Shown piece by piece: positions 35,304 to 43,466 of a stretch of DNA of 64,000 nt. A program made the position numbers and the translations under genes. Position 1 is the first letter of the stretch, and every line of letters begins with the position of its first letter. The notes below the pieces were generated by a model. It made no database searches, was not told the DNA's origin, and saw only the letters and a list, made by a program, of their open reading frames with translations. The stretch comes from Pseudomonas benzenivorans (GTDB taxonomy: Bacteria; Pseudomonadota; Gammaproteobacteria; Pseudomonadales; Pseudomonadaceae). The stretch covers positions 62,001-126,000 of the forward strand of contig NZ_FNCT01000011.1 of the NCBI RefSeq assembly GCF_900100495.1. The letters run 5' to 3'.

Positions 35304-36584
35304 TCATCGGCCAAACGAAAAGGTGGCGCGCCCCTGCAGGGCCTCTTCGATACGCAGCAACTGGTTGTACTTGCCGACCCGGTCGGAGCGGCACAGCGAG
35401 CCGGTCTTGATCTGCCCGGCGCAGGTGGCCACCGCCAGGTCGGCGATGGTGGTGTCCTCGGTCTCGCCGGAGCGGTGCGAGATCACCGCGGTGTAGCCGG
35501 CATCCTGGGCCATGCGGATGGCGTCGAGGGTCTCGCTGAGGCTGCCGATCTGGTTGAACTTGATCAGGATCGAATTGCCGATGCCGCGCGCGATGCCCTC
35601 CCTGAGGATCTTGCTGTTGGTGACGAACAGGTCGTCGCCGACCAGTTGCACGCGCTGGCCCAGCCGTTCGGTCAGGTAGGCCCAGCCGTCCCAGTCGCTT
35701 TCGTCCATGCCGTCTTCGATCGAGGCGATCGGGTAGCGCTGGCACAGCCCGGCCAGGTAGTCGGCAAAGCCCCGGGAGTCGAAGGATTGGCCCTCGCCGG
35801 CCAGCACGTAGCGGCCGTCGCGGTAGAACTCGGAGGCCGCGCAATCCAGCGCCAGGCTGATGTCCTTGCCCAGCTCGTAGCCGGCGCGCAGCACCGCCTC
35901 CTGGATGACCACCAGCGCCTCCTCGTTGCTGGCCAGCGACGGCGCGAAACCGCCCTCGTCGCCCACTGCGGTGCCCAGGCCGCGCTCGCGCAGCACCTGC
36001 TTGAGCGTGTGGAAGACTTCCGCACCCATGCGCAGCGCCTCCTTGAACGAGCCGGCGCCGATCGGCTGGATCATGAATTCCTGGATGTCGACGTTGTTGT
36101 CGGCATGCTCGCCGCCATTGAGGATGTTCATCATCGGCAGCGGCAGGCTGAATTTTCCGGGCTGGCCATAGAGCGCCGCCAGATGCTCGTACAGCGGCAT
36201 GTCCTGCGCCGCGGCGGCCGCCTTGGCGGTGGCCAGCGACACCGCGAGGATCGCATTGGCGCCCAGCGCGCTTTTGCTCTCGCTGCCGTCCAGGGCGATC
36301 ATCGCCGCATCGACTTCGCGCTGCGCCAGCGCATCCAGGCCGAGCACGCGCTGGCGAATCGGCCCGTTGACGTTGGCCACCGCGCGCAGCACGCCCTTGC
36401 CCAGGTAGCGCGCACCGCCATCGCGCAGCTCGAGCGCCTCGCGGCTGCCAGTGGAGGCGCCGGACGGCACGCTGGCAACGCCCACGGCGCCACCGGCCAG
36501 GGTCACCACCGCCTCGACGGTCGGATTGCCGCGCGAGTCGAGAATCTCGCGGGCGCTTACCTGCTGGATCAGGCTGTCAGTCAT
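35304..36584 (-). CDS. eno: Eno, enolase
   Basis: Dehydrates 2-phosphoglycerate to phosphoenolpyruvate. It has 426 residues, a normal length. AREILDSRGNPTVE opens the protein; LPLPMMNILNGGEHADNN, VGDEGGFAP and SHRSGETEDTTIADLAV are the active-site landmarks. The Met at 36584 overlaps the end of the upstream 58-residue ORF by 8 bp, suggesting coupled translation. Many pseudomonads carry eno next to pyrG; its place here among catabolic genes may mean a second, sugar-inducible enolase, which only the rest of the genome can tell. Confidence 0.95.
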   Translation of the reverse strand: MTDSLIQQVSAREILDSRGNPTVEAVVTLAGGAVGVASVPSGASTGSREALELRDGGARYLGKGVLRAVANVNGPIRQRVLGLDALAQREVDAAMIALDGSESKSALGANAILAVSLATAKAAAAAQDMPLYEHLAALYGQPGKFSLPLPMMNILNGGEHADNNVDIQEFMIQPIGAGSFKEALRMGAEVFHTLKQVLRERGLGTAVGDEGGFAPSLASNEEALVVIQEAVLRAGYELGKDISLALDCAASEFYRDGRYVLAGEGQSFDSRGFADYLAGLCQRYPIASIEDGMDESDWDGWAYLTERLGQRVQLVGDDLFVTNSKILREGIARGIGNSILIKFNQIGSLSETLDAIRMAQDAGYTAVISHRSGETEDTTIADLAVATCAGQIKTGSLCRSDRVGKYNQLLRIEEALQGRATFSFGR

Positions 36585-36753
36585 TGCTCTGGCTCTCCGG
36601 GGAAACGCTTGCAGTCGTTGGCGCGACAGGCGCGGCACCGAGCAGTTCACGCTGCTCAGCGTAGGCTTCGCGGAAATCGAAATCCCGCGGCCACTCGGGC
36701 TCGGCCGGCGGAGCCAGCGCGGTGCGTTCGTTGTGGATACTGGAAGTGTTCAT
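36577..36753 (-). CDS. Small unannotated protein (58 residues) between pyk and eno
   Basis: An ORF in the operon with a very strong ribosome-binding site, GAGGAGG, 6 bp before the ATG. It starts 15 bp after the pyk stop and its TGA lies inside eno, overlapping the eno start by 8 bp in another frame. The product begins MNTSSIHNERTALAPPAEPE and continues with WPRDFDFREAYAEQREL and a Pro/Thr/Ser-rich tail. It has no Cys, signal or membrane segment. No family was recognised. It could be a regulatory small protein, or mainly a device that couples eno translation to pyk. Confidence 0.65.
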   Translation of the reverse strand: MNTSSIHNERTALAPPAEPEWPRDFDFREAYAEQRELLGAAPVAPTTASVSPESQSND

Positions 36754-36767
36754 GCAGGCCTCCTCGC

Positions 36768-38216
36768 TTAGTAAATGCGGTCGCCGACGCGGATCACCCG
36801 CAGGCAGTTGGTGCCGCCCTGGGCATTGGCGTAGTCGCCGCGCGAGATCAGCACGTGATCGCCGTCGGCCACCACGCCACGCCGCAGCAGCTCGTCGACC
36901 GCGCGGCTGTTGACCTCGTCGACCGAAAAGCTGTCGCTGTCGAACGGAATGGTCTGCACGCCACGGAACAGCGCCACGCGATGCTGGGTGCGCGGGTTGC
37001 GCGAGAAGGCGTAGATCGGCAGGTGCGAGCGAATCCGCGACATCAGCCGGGGCGTGTCGCCGCTCTCGGTCATGCAGATGATCGCCTTGACCCCGTGCAG
37101 GTGGTTGGCCGCATACATCGCCGCCATGGCGATCGACTCGTCGATCTTGTGGAATACGTCGTCCATGCGGTGCCGCGAGCGGTGCGCCTGCGGATGCTTT
37201 TCCGCCCCGACTATCACCCGGCGCATGGCCTCGACGGTTTCGATCGGATAGGCGCCGGCGGCGGTCTCGGCCGAGAGCATCACCGCATCGGTGCCATCGA
37301 GCACGGCGTTGGCCACGTCGAACACCTCGGCGCGGGTCGGCATCGACTGGGTGATCATCGACTCCATCATCTGCGTCGCGGTGATCACCACGCGATTGAG
37401 GGTGCGGGCGCGCTCGATGATCAGCTTCTGCACCGCGACCAGCTCGGCATCGCCGATCTCCACGCCGAGGTCGCCGCGGGCCACCATCACCCCGTCGGAG
37501 GCCTCGATGATGGCATCCAGCACCTGCAGGTCGTTGACCGTCTCGGCACGCTCGATCTTGGCGATCAGCCCGGCCTCGCCACCGGCCTCGCGCAGCAGGC
37601 GGCGCGCATACTTGATGTCGGCGGCGTCGCGCGGGAAGGACACCGCCAGGTAGTCGACCTGCATGTCGGCCGCGGTCTGGATGTCCAGGCAGTCCTTCTC
37701 GGTCAGGGCCGCGGCCGACAGCCCGCCGCCCTTGCGGTTGATGCCCTTGTTGTTCGACAGCGGCCCGCCGACCAGCACCTCGCAGAGCAGACGAGTCGCC
37801 TCGACCCGCTTCACCTCCAGCTCGATGCGCCCGTCATCCAGCAGCAGAATGTCGCCCGGACGACTGTCGCTGATCAGCGCCTCGTAATCGATGCCCACCG
37901 CCTGCTCGTCGCCGGCGTTCTTGTCCAGCGCGGCGTCGAGGACGAAGGCCTGGCCCTTGCGCAGCTGCACCTTGCCTTGGGCGAAGCGGGCGATGCGGAT
38001 CTTCGGCCCCTGCAGGTCCCCCAGTACGGCGACGAAACGCCCGTGCTTGCGCGCCATCTCCCGCACCAGGCGGGCCCGCTCGATGTGCTCATGCGCGCTG
38101 CCGTGGGAGAAGTTCAGGCGCACCACATCGACACCGGCCACCACCAGGCCCTCGATCGCTTCAGGGCTCTGGGTGGCCGGCCCCAGGGTGGCCACGATCT
38201 TTGTTCTTCGGCGCAT
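36768..38216 (-). CDS. pyk: Pyk, pyruvate kinase
   Basis: Makes pyruvate and ATP from phosphoenolpyruvate. The 482-residue protein opens RRTKIVATLGPATQS. It has LNFSHGSAHEH, the catalytic Lys/Glu in IAKIERAETVNDL, GVMVARGDLGVEI and VMLSAETAAGAYPIE, followed by the C-terminal regulatory domain. It is first in a five-gene operon with orf58, eno, gapN and gpmI. A HexR-like palindrome lies about 160 bp upstream, so expression is probably induced by sugar. Confidence 0.96.
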   Translation of the reverse strand: MRRRTKIVATLGPATQSPEAIEGLVVAGVDVVRLNFSHGSAHEHIERARLVREMARKHGRFVAVLGDLQGPKIRIARFAQGKVQLRKGQAFVLDAALDKNAGDEQAVGIDYEALISDSRPGDILLLDDGRIELEVKRVEATRLLCEVLVGGPLSNNKGINRKGGGLSAAALTEKDCLDIQTAADMQVDYLAVSFPRDAADIKYARRLLREAGGEAGLIAKIERAETVNDLQVLDAIIEASDGVMVARGDLGVEIGDAELVAVQKLIIERARTLNRVVITATQMMESMITQSMPTRAEVFDVANAVLDGTDAVMLSAETAAGAYPIETVEAMRRVIVGAEKHPQAHRSRHRMDDVFHKIDESIAMAAMYAANHLHGVKAIICMTESGDTPRLMSRIRSHLPIYAFSRNPRTQHRVALFRGVQTIPFDSDSFSVDEVNSRAVDELLRRGVVADGDHVLISRGDYANAQGGTNCLRVIRVGDRIY

Positions 38217-38377
38217 AGCTCAGGTTCCTCGAAGGCGGGTTTTCCATGGAAAAGCAAGGGCTTGGCAGCGACTCGCCGGCAAGATCCCGAAGACGGCGGC
38301 GAGAACAGCGGAAAAAGTTGTTGCTTTGCCAAACCAGACTATAGATAACCCGCAAACAAAGATTAATCAAGGCCTAA

Positions 38378-38396
38378 TGTAGTAATAAAAACAACA
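38378..38396. promoter_or_regulatory. HexR-type operator upstream of pyk
   Basis: TGTAGTAATAAAAACAACA differs from the zwf/hexR operator at a single position (A for T at base 4). The left half is TAGT where the consensus has TTGT. It lies about 160 bp before pyk. The rest of the 476-bp gap 38217-38692 is AT-richer leader plus the composite element. Confidence 0.7.
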
Positions 38397-38527
38397 TTAC
38401 CGACATCGACACACAGACGGCACCGTCCCATGACCGGTGCGCAAGATCCTGGCGCAGGCAGAGGCTGAGCCGCCAGAGCACCGGCGCGCCCTGGGTGGGC
38501 GGCGAATGGGGGAATGCGGCCAGCCGC

Positions 38528-38695
38528 TAGTGTGCTGTCTTGCAATAAACCATTGCACAAGCAGCTGCGACTGACCTGTGTAGGGTGCGCGGGGCCGCCC
38601 AGGTCGTGCGCACCAAGGGCAAGCGGGTGCCTGGTGCGCGCGGCGCACCCTACGAACCGGAGTCATCGAAACAGTAATTCTGAGCCGGCACACTA
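38528..38695. mobile_element. Composite MITE/REPIN element, copy 1
   Basis: Ends TAGTGTGCTGTCT and (complement) TAGTGTGCCGGCT are inverted. The interior shares with the copy at 48411 the blocks GCAATAA-CCATTGC-CAAGCAGCTGCG, CTGACCTGTGTAGGGTGCGC and GAGTCATCGAAACAGTAATT with CTGAG. The pair of GTAGGGTGCGC arms (38580-38615, 38633-38654; REPIN 9) sits in the middle. The TAG at the right end is the stop codon of the DUF255 gene. Confidence 0.75.
38580..38654. repeat. REPIN 9, inside composite element copy 1
   Basis: Long arm 38580-38615 (GTAGGGTGCGCGGGGCCGCC, then CAGGTCGTGCGCACCA) and short arm 38633-38654 (GGTGCGCGCGGCGCACCCTA plus CG). Confidence 0.8.
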
Positions 38696-40681
38696 GGTGC
38701 GCCGGCAGCGCTCGACCAGCGCCGCGGCGCTGGTCAGCGGGGCTTCGCAGGTGCGGTTGCGGCACAGATAGGCGGTGGCTTGCCCCGCCAGTGGCTGCCG
38801 GCCGGCGCCGATCGGCACATCCTCGGCAAAGGCCAGGACCCGGGCCGGCAGGTAGAGCGGCTGCAGGCTGCGCGCCAGGGCGCGGGCGGCGCCGCGTTCA
38901 CCGGCGATGACGATGGCGAGCGGGCCGCGCTCGGCGAAATCCTGCGCCGCCAACAGGTGGGCGAAGCCGAAGGGGTCCTGCGCGGCCGCGCCGCGGTACA
39001 TCGCCAGCACCTGCTCGGCGCGCTCGCGATAGAGCTCGCAGCCGCTCAGCTCGAACAGCCGCAGCAAGGCGAACAGGCTGCTCGAGGTGCCCGAGGGCCA
39101 GGCCCCGTCGTGGGCTGCGCGCGGCCGGTGCAGCAGCGGCTCGCCATCGCTGGGGGTGAAGTAGAGGCCGTCGTCCCAGAACTTCGCGAGGATCAGCTCG
39201 ACCAGGCGGGAGGCGCGTTCCAGATGGCGCCGCTCAAAGGCGCACTCGTACAGATCGAGCAGCGCGTTGGCGAGGAAGGCGTAGTCCTCGAGGAAGCCCG
39301 CCACCTTGGCCCTGCCCTCGCGCCAGGCGCGGTACAGGCCGCCCTCCGGCGTCGACAGGTGCGCCTCGAGGAAGTCGGCGGCGCGCCGCGCGGCGTCCAG
39401 GTGGCCCTGGGTGCCGCTGGCCTGGTAGGCGGCGCAGAGACCCTGGATCATCAGCGCGTTCCAGCCGGTGAGGATGTTCTCGTCGCATCCCGGACGCACG
39501 CGCCGGGCCCGTGCGGCCAGCAGCTTGGCGCGCAGTCTGGACAGACGTGCCTGCTCCTCGGCTGACAGCACGGCGGCGCGCTGCAGCACCGTGGCGCCGT
39601 GCTCGAAGTTGCCCGCCGCGCTCACGCCATAGGCGCGGCAGGCCAGCGCGGCGTCTGCGTCGCCGAGCACGGCCTGCACCTGCGCCGGGGTCCAGACGTA
39701 GAACCTGCCCTCCTCGCCCTCGCTGTCGGCGTCCTCGCTGGCGTAGAAGCCGCCCTCGGGATGAGTCAGATCGCGTAGGACGTAGCCGATGGTCTCCTCG
39801 AACACGGCGCGCCAGGCCGGCTTGCCGGTGGCGCGGTAGGCGTCGGCATAGAGCTTCACCAGCTGGCCGTTGTCGTAGAGCATCTTCTCGAAGTGCGGTA
39901 CGGTCCAGTGCTGGTCCACGCAGTAGCGGGCGAAGCCGCCGCCCAGCTGGTCGTAGAGCCCGCCGGCAGCCATGCGCTCGAGGGTCAGTTCCAGCGAGCT
40001 CAGCAACTGCGGCTCGCCCAGGCGCTGATAGAGGCGCAGGACCAGGTCGTAGCAGGCCGGGTTGGGGAACTTCGGTGCCTGGCCCAGGCCGCCGTACTGC
40101 GGGTCGGTGCGCGCGGCGAACAGGTGCGCGGCCGCGGCCGGCGGGTCCTGCTGCGGCGCCGCATCCGGCGGCGGCAGCGCATCCAGGGCCTGGTAACCCT
40201 TGAGGAACAGTGCGACGTTGCCCTGCAGCGCCGCGCGGTTGTTCCGCCAGGCGTCGCTCAGGCCGCGCAGCAGCTCGGCGAAGCCGGGCCGGCCGTAGCC
40301 CGCCTGCGGCGGGAAGTAGGTACCGGCGAAGAACGGCTCGCGCTGCGGGGTGAGGAACACCGTCAGCGGCCAGCCGCCGCCCTGCCCCTGCATCTGCACG
40401 ACCTTCTGGTAGATCTCGTCGAGGTCGGGGCGCTCCTGGCGGTCGACCTTGATGTTGACGAAATGCTCATTGAGCAGGCGCGCGAGCTGCGGGTCCTCGA
40501 ACGACTCGTGGGTCATCACGTGGCACCAGTGGCAGGCGGCATAGCCCAGCGACAGGTGGACCGGCTTGTCCTCCTCAAGGGCGCGGCGGAACGCCTCCTC
40601 GCCCCAGGGATACCAGTCGACCGGGTTCTCCGCATGCTGGCGCAGGTAGGGCGAGGTTTCGTTGGCGAGGCGGTTGCTCAT
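38693..40681 (-). CDS. DUF255 thioredoxin-domain protein (YyaL / SPATA20 family)
   Basis: A 662-residue protein with an N-terminal thioredoxin-like DUF255 domain. NETSPYLRQHAENPVDWYPW opens it, C50-HWC53 is the redox motif, and VDRQERPDLDEIY and GGWPLTVFLTP follow. An alpha/alpha-barrel region of the glycosidase-like fold makes up the rest (about 200-600), including YDQLGGGFARYCVD, PHFEKMLYDNGQ and ASEDADSEGEEG. No signal peptide. Function is not established. The stop codon TAG is contributed by the end of a composite repeat element. Confidence 0.9.
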   Translation of the reverse strand: MSNRLANETSPYLRQHAENPVDWYPWGEEAFRRALEEDKPVHLSLGYAACHWCHVMTHESFEDPQLARLLNEHFVNIKVDRQERPDLDEIYQKVVQMQGQGGGWPLTVFLTPQREPFFAGTYFPPQAGYGRPGFAELLRGLSDAWRNNRAALQGNVALFLKGYQALDALPPPDAAPQQDPPAAAAHLFAARTDPQYGGLGQAPKFPNPACYDLVLRLYQRLGEPQLLSSLELTLERMAAGGLYDQLGGGFARYCVDQHWTVPHFEKMLYDNGQLVKLYADAYRATGKPAWRAVFEETIGYVLRDLTHPEGGFYASEDADSEGEEGRFYVWTPAQVQAVLGDADAALACRAYGVSAAGNFEHGATVLQRAAVLSAEEQARLSRLRAKLLAARARRVRPGCDENILTGWNALMIQGLCAAYQASGTQGHLDAARRAADFLEAHLSTPEGGLYRAWREGRAKVAGFLEDYAFLANALLDLYECAFERRHLERASRLVELILAKFWDDGLYFTPSDGEPLLHRPRAAHDGAWPSGTSSSLFALLRLFELSGCELYRERAEQVLAMYRGAAAQDPFGFAHLLAAQDFAERGPLAIVIAGERGAARALARSLQPLYLPARVLAFAEDVPIGAGRQPLAGQATAYLCRNRTCEAPLTSAAALVERCRRT

Positions 40682-40740
40682 GGCGGGTTCCTCACTAGTG
40701 TCGCGTCAATCATGATAAGTCGGTTCAACGCCAGGCTTGC

Positions 40741-40838
40741 GTGGGAGCGGCCGGGCGGCGATCCGCTGGGCGGCACCCCGCTTTAGCCGCGATAGACCTT
40801 GAAGGTGCTGAAAGCATCGCGGCTAAAGCCGCTCCCAC
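40741..40838. repeat. REP pair upstream of the DUF255 gene
   Basis: GTGGGAGCGGCC (40741) and its inverted partner GCGGCTAAAGCCGCTCCCAC (ending 40838) with an inner CTTTAGCCGCGAT unit. Non-coding, between the DUF255 gene and sufT. Confidence 0.75.
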
Positions 40839-40873
40839 GGAAAGCGACAGCTCATTCGTGTCGCAACACCAGC

Positions 40874-41734
40874 TCACAACAGACCGAGCTGCAGGCGGGC
40901 CGCCTCGGACATGCGGCTCGGGTCCCAGGGCGGCTCCCAGACCAGCTCGATCTCGACCTCGGCGACGGCGGGCAGCGCCTGCACCTTGGCCCGCGCCTCC
41001 TCTTTCAACACGTCACCCATGCCGCAGCCGGGCGCGGTCATCGACATCTTGATCGCCACCCGCTGGCCGCCGCCTTCCAGTGGCTGCGCCTGGCACTGGT
41101 AGATCAGCCCGAGGTCGACCACGTTGACCGGGATCTCCGGGTCGTAGACCGTGCGCAGTGCGTCGAGCACCTGCTGCAGGTCGAAAGCCCCGGCCGGCGC
41201 TGGCGCCTCGTTCGGCGGCGGCAGCTCCCGGCCCAGGGCGTCGGCATCGTCGCCGGCGATCCGCGCCAGCTGGCCGCTGGCGGTGCCGACCGTGAAGCTG
41301 CCGCCGAGCGCCTGGGTCAGCCGTACCCGCTCGCCCCGCGCCAGTCGCAGCTGCTCGCCACGCGGAATCAGGCTCGCCGCACAGTCCCGGGTCAGTTCGA
41401 TCCACTGCCCGCCGCCCGACCGATCGCGGCCCGACTGGTTGGGGTTGTCGAAACGCAGGCCGGCACCACTCAGGTCCTGCACGAAGTCGATGCTCAGGCC
41501 CTCGGCGCGCCGCGCGCTGGCCGGATCGAGCAGCAGGGTGAGGCCGTCCGTTTCGACGACGATATCCCCCTCGGCGCCGGGCTCGAACAGCAACTCATGG
41601 GCGAAGCGCTCGTCGATCCTCAGCCGCAGCCAGCCCCCGCCGCCCTTGGCCAGGGCCTCGCGCAGGGTGTGCCGGGCCGCGTCGCTGATATGGATGCTGG
41701 GGCCGGGCTGCTCAGTTGGTTGTTCAATGGACAT
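40874..41734 (-). CDS. sufT: SufT-type Fe-S assembly factor (DUF59) with a cysteine-less A-type-like N-terminal region
   Basis: A 286-residue protein thought to help mature Fe-S proteins. The C-terminal DUF59/MIP18 domain (about 184-272) has DPEIPVNVVDLGLIY and TAPGCGMG, with the conserved Cys at 237. A middle segment (about 110-165, WIELTRDCAASLIPRGE...GQLARIAG) is typical of SufT. Residues 12-100 resemble an A-type carrier (SIDFVQDLSGAGLRFDNPN), but the three cluster-binding cysteines of IscA/SufA are missing. The Met at 41734 is used; an upstream Met reads into sufU. It follows sufU by 5 bp as the last suf gene. Confidence 0.82.
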   Translation of the reverse strand: MSIEQPTEQPGPSIHISDAARHTLREALAKGGGGWLRLRIDERFAHELLFEPGAEGDIVVETDGLTLLLDPASARRAEGLSIDFVQDLSGAGLRFDNPNQSGRDRSGGGQWIELTRDCAASLIPRGEQLRLARGERVRLTQALGGSFTVGTASGQLARIAGDDADALGRELPPPNEAPAPAGAFDLQQVLDALRTVYDPEIPVNVVDLGLIYQCQAQPLEGGGQRVAIKMSMTAPGCGMGDVLKEEARAKVQALPAVAEVEIELVWEPPWDPSRMSEAARLQLGLL

Positions 41735-41739
41735 GACAG

Positions 41740-42195
41740 CTACTCCGTCGTGACCGGCGCGTCGCCCCCTTCGAGGGCGCTGCGCAGGGTGTGCCAGGCC
41801 AGGCTGGCGCACTTGACCCGCACCGGGAACTCCCAGACCCCGGCGAGCACCGCCAGCTTGCCCAGCTCGGCGGGCGCCACTTCCCCGTTCGGCCCCTCGG
41901 TGAGCAGCGCGTGCACGCGGGCGAACAGCGCCAGCGCCTGCTCCGGCGTCTGGCCCTTGACCGCCAGGGTCAGCAGCGACGCCGAGGCCTGGGAGATGGC
42001 GCAGCCGGCGCCCTGGAAGGCGATGTCGGCGATCACCCCGTCGGCGAGCCGCAGATAGATCTTCAGTTCATCGCCGCACAGCGGATTGAAGCCCTCCGCG
42101 GTATGGGTCGCGCCCTCCAGCGCGTGGAAATTGCGCGGCCGCCGGCCGTGGTCGACGATCACCTCCTGGTACAGCTCGCGCAGTTCGTCGCTCAT
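41740..42195 (-). CDS. sufU: SufU, Fe-S scaffold / sulfur-relay protein
   Basis: IscU-fold protein of 151 residues that accepts persulfide sulfur from SufS. The conserved cysteines are C40 and D42 in NPLCGDE, C65 in GAGCAISQAS and C129 in RVKCASLAW. The insert before the last Cys (LLTEGPNGEVAPAELGKLAVLAGV) marks SufU rather than IscU. Its start overlaps the end of sufS by 4 bp. SufU is typical of Gram-positive SUF operons and less usual in pseudomonads. Confidence 0.92.
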   Translation of the reverse strand: MSDELRELYQEVIVDHGRRPRNFHALEGATHTAEGFNPLCGDELKIYLRLADGVIADIAFQGAGCAISQASASLLTLAVKGQTPEQALALFARVHALLTEGPNGEVAPAELGKLAVLAGVWEFPVRVKCASLAWHTLRSALEGGDAPVTTE

Positions 42196-43466
42196 CGGAA
42201 CATCTCCCGCACCCTGGCCAGGCCGGCGACCAGCGCGTCGATGTCGCGCTCGCTGCTGTAGCAGCCGAGTGAGGCACGGGCGGTGGCGGCCAGGCCGAAG
42301 CGCTGCATCAGCGGCTGGGCGCAGTGGTGGCCGGTGCGGATCGCCACGCCCTCGCGGTCGAGGATGGTGCCGATATCGTGCGGATGGATGTCGTCGAGGA
42401 CGAACGACAGCACCCCGACCTTGTCCGCCGCGGTGCCGATCAGGCGCAGACCGGGCACAGTCGCCAGCGCCCGCTGCGCGTAGGCCAGCACGGCCTGCTC
42501 GTGGGCGGCGATGGCCTGTGCCCCCAGTTCGCCGAGGAAGTCGATCGCCGCGCCCAGGCCGATCGCCCCGGCCATGTTCGGCGTACCCGCCTCGAAGCGA
42601 TATGGCGGCTTGTTGTAGAGGGTCTTCTCGAAGCTGACCGAGAGGATCATGTCGCCGCCGCCCTGGTACGGCGGCATCGCTTCGAGCAGCTCGCGGCGGC
42701 CGTAGAGCGCGCCGATGCCGGTGGGGCCGTACATCTTGTGCCCCGACAGCGCATAGAAGTCGCAGCCCAGTTCGCGCACGTCGACCTGCAGGTGCGGCGC
42801 CGCCTGGGCGCCGTCGACCAGCACCGGCGCGCCGCGGGCGTGGGCCAGTTCGACGATGCGGCGGATCGGGTTGACGGTGCCGAGCACGTTGGAGACATGG
42901 CTGATGGCCACCAGTCGGGTTCTGGGGCCGATCAACCGCTCCAGCTGGTCCAGCAGCAGTTCGCCGGCATCGTCGATCGGCGCCACCCGCAGCCGGGCGC
43001 CGCTCTGCTCGCAAAGCATCTGCCAGGGCACGATGTTCGAGTGGTGTTCCATGGCGCTGATCAGCACCTCGTCGCCGGCCTGGACATGCACCTTGCCGTA
43101 GGTCTGCGCCACCAGATTGATCGCCTCGGTGGTGCCGCGGACGAAGACGATCTCCTCGACGCGCTCGGCGTTGAGGAAGCCCTGGACCTTGGCCCGCGCC
43201 TGCTCATAGGCCTCGGTGGCGCGCACCGAGAGGTAGTGCACGCCGCGATGGACGTTGGCGTTCTCCGCCAGGAAGAAACGCGACATGGCATCGATCACCG
43301 CCTGCGGCTTCTGGCTGGTGGCGGCGCTGTCGAGGTAGACCAGCGGCTTGCCGTAGATCCGCTGGGCGAGGATCGGGAAGGCCTGGCGCACGCGCTCGAC
43401 GTCGTAGCCAGACACAAGCTCGACCTGGCTGGCGTGCCGCTGCGGGCTGTGCTCGAACTCGCTCAT
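42192..43466 (-). CDS. sufS: SufS, cysteine desulfurase
   Basis: PLP enzyme that takes sulfur from cysteine. It has 424 residues. YLDSAATSQKPQAVIDAM, the cofactor-region EHHSNIVPWQ, the PLP Lys in YALSGHKMYGPTG and the catalytic Cys loop RTGHHCAQPLMQRFG are all present. The start at 43466 overlaps the end of sufD by 4 bp. The open frame extends far upstream into sufD, but that is a shadow. Confidence 0.95.
   Translation of the reverse strand: MSEFEHSPQRHASQVELVSGYDVERVRQAFPILAQRIYGKPLVYLDSAATSQKPQAVIDAMSRFFLAENANVHRGVHYLSVRATEAYEQARAKVQGFLNAERVEEIVFVRGTTEAINLVAQTYGKVHVQAGDEVLISAMEHHSNIVPWQMLCEQSGARLRVAPIDDAGELLLDQLERLIGPRTRLVAISHVSNVLGTVNPIRRIVELAHARGAPVLVDGAQAAPHLQVDVRELGCDFYALSGHKMYGPTGIGALYGRRELLEAMPPYQGGGDMILSVSFEKTLYNKPPYRFEAGTPNMAGAIGLGAAIDFLGELGAQAIAAHEQAVLAYAQRALATVPGLRLIGTAADKVGVLSFVLDDIHPHDIGTILDREGVAIRTGHHCAQPLMQRFGLAATARASLGCYSSERDIDALVAGLARVREMFR

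Noticed and set aside
33792..38348. A 1518-codon open frame opposite the pyk-eno-gapN-gpmI operon
   Set aside because: It is antisense to five well-identified genes and rich in His, Arg, Gln and Val, the pattern of high-GC shadow frames. It shows no domain.
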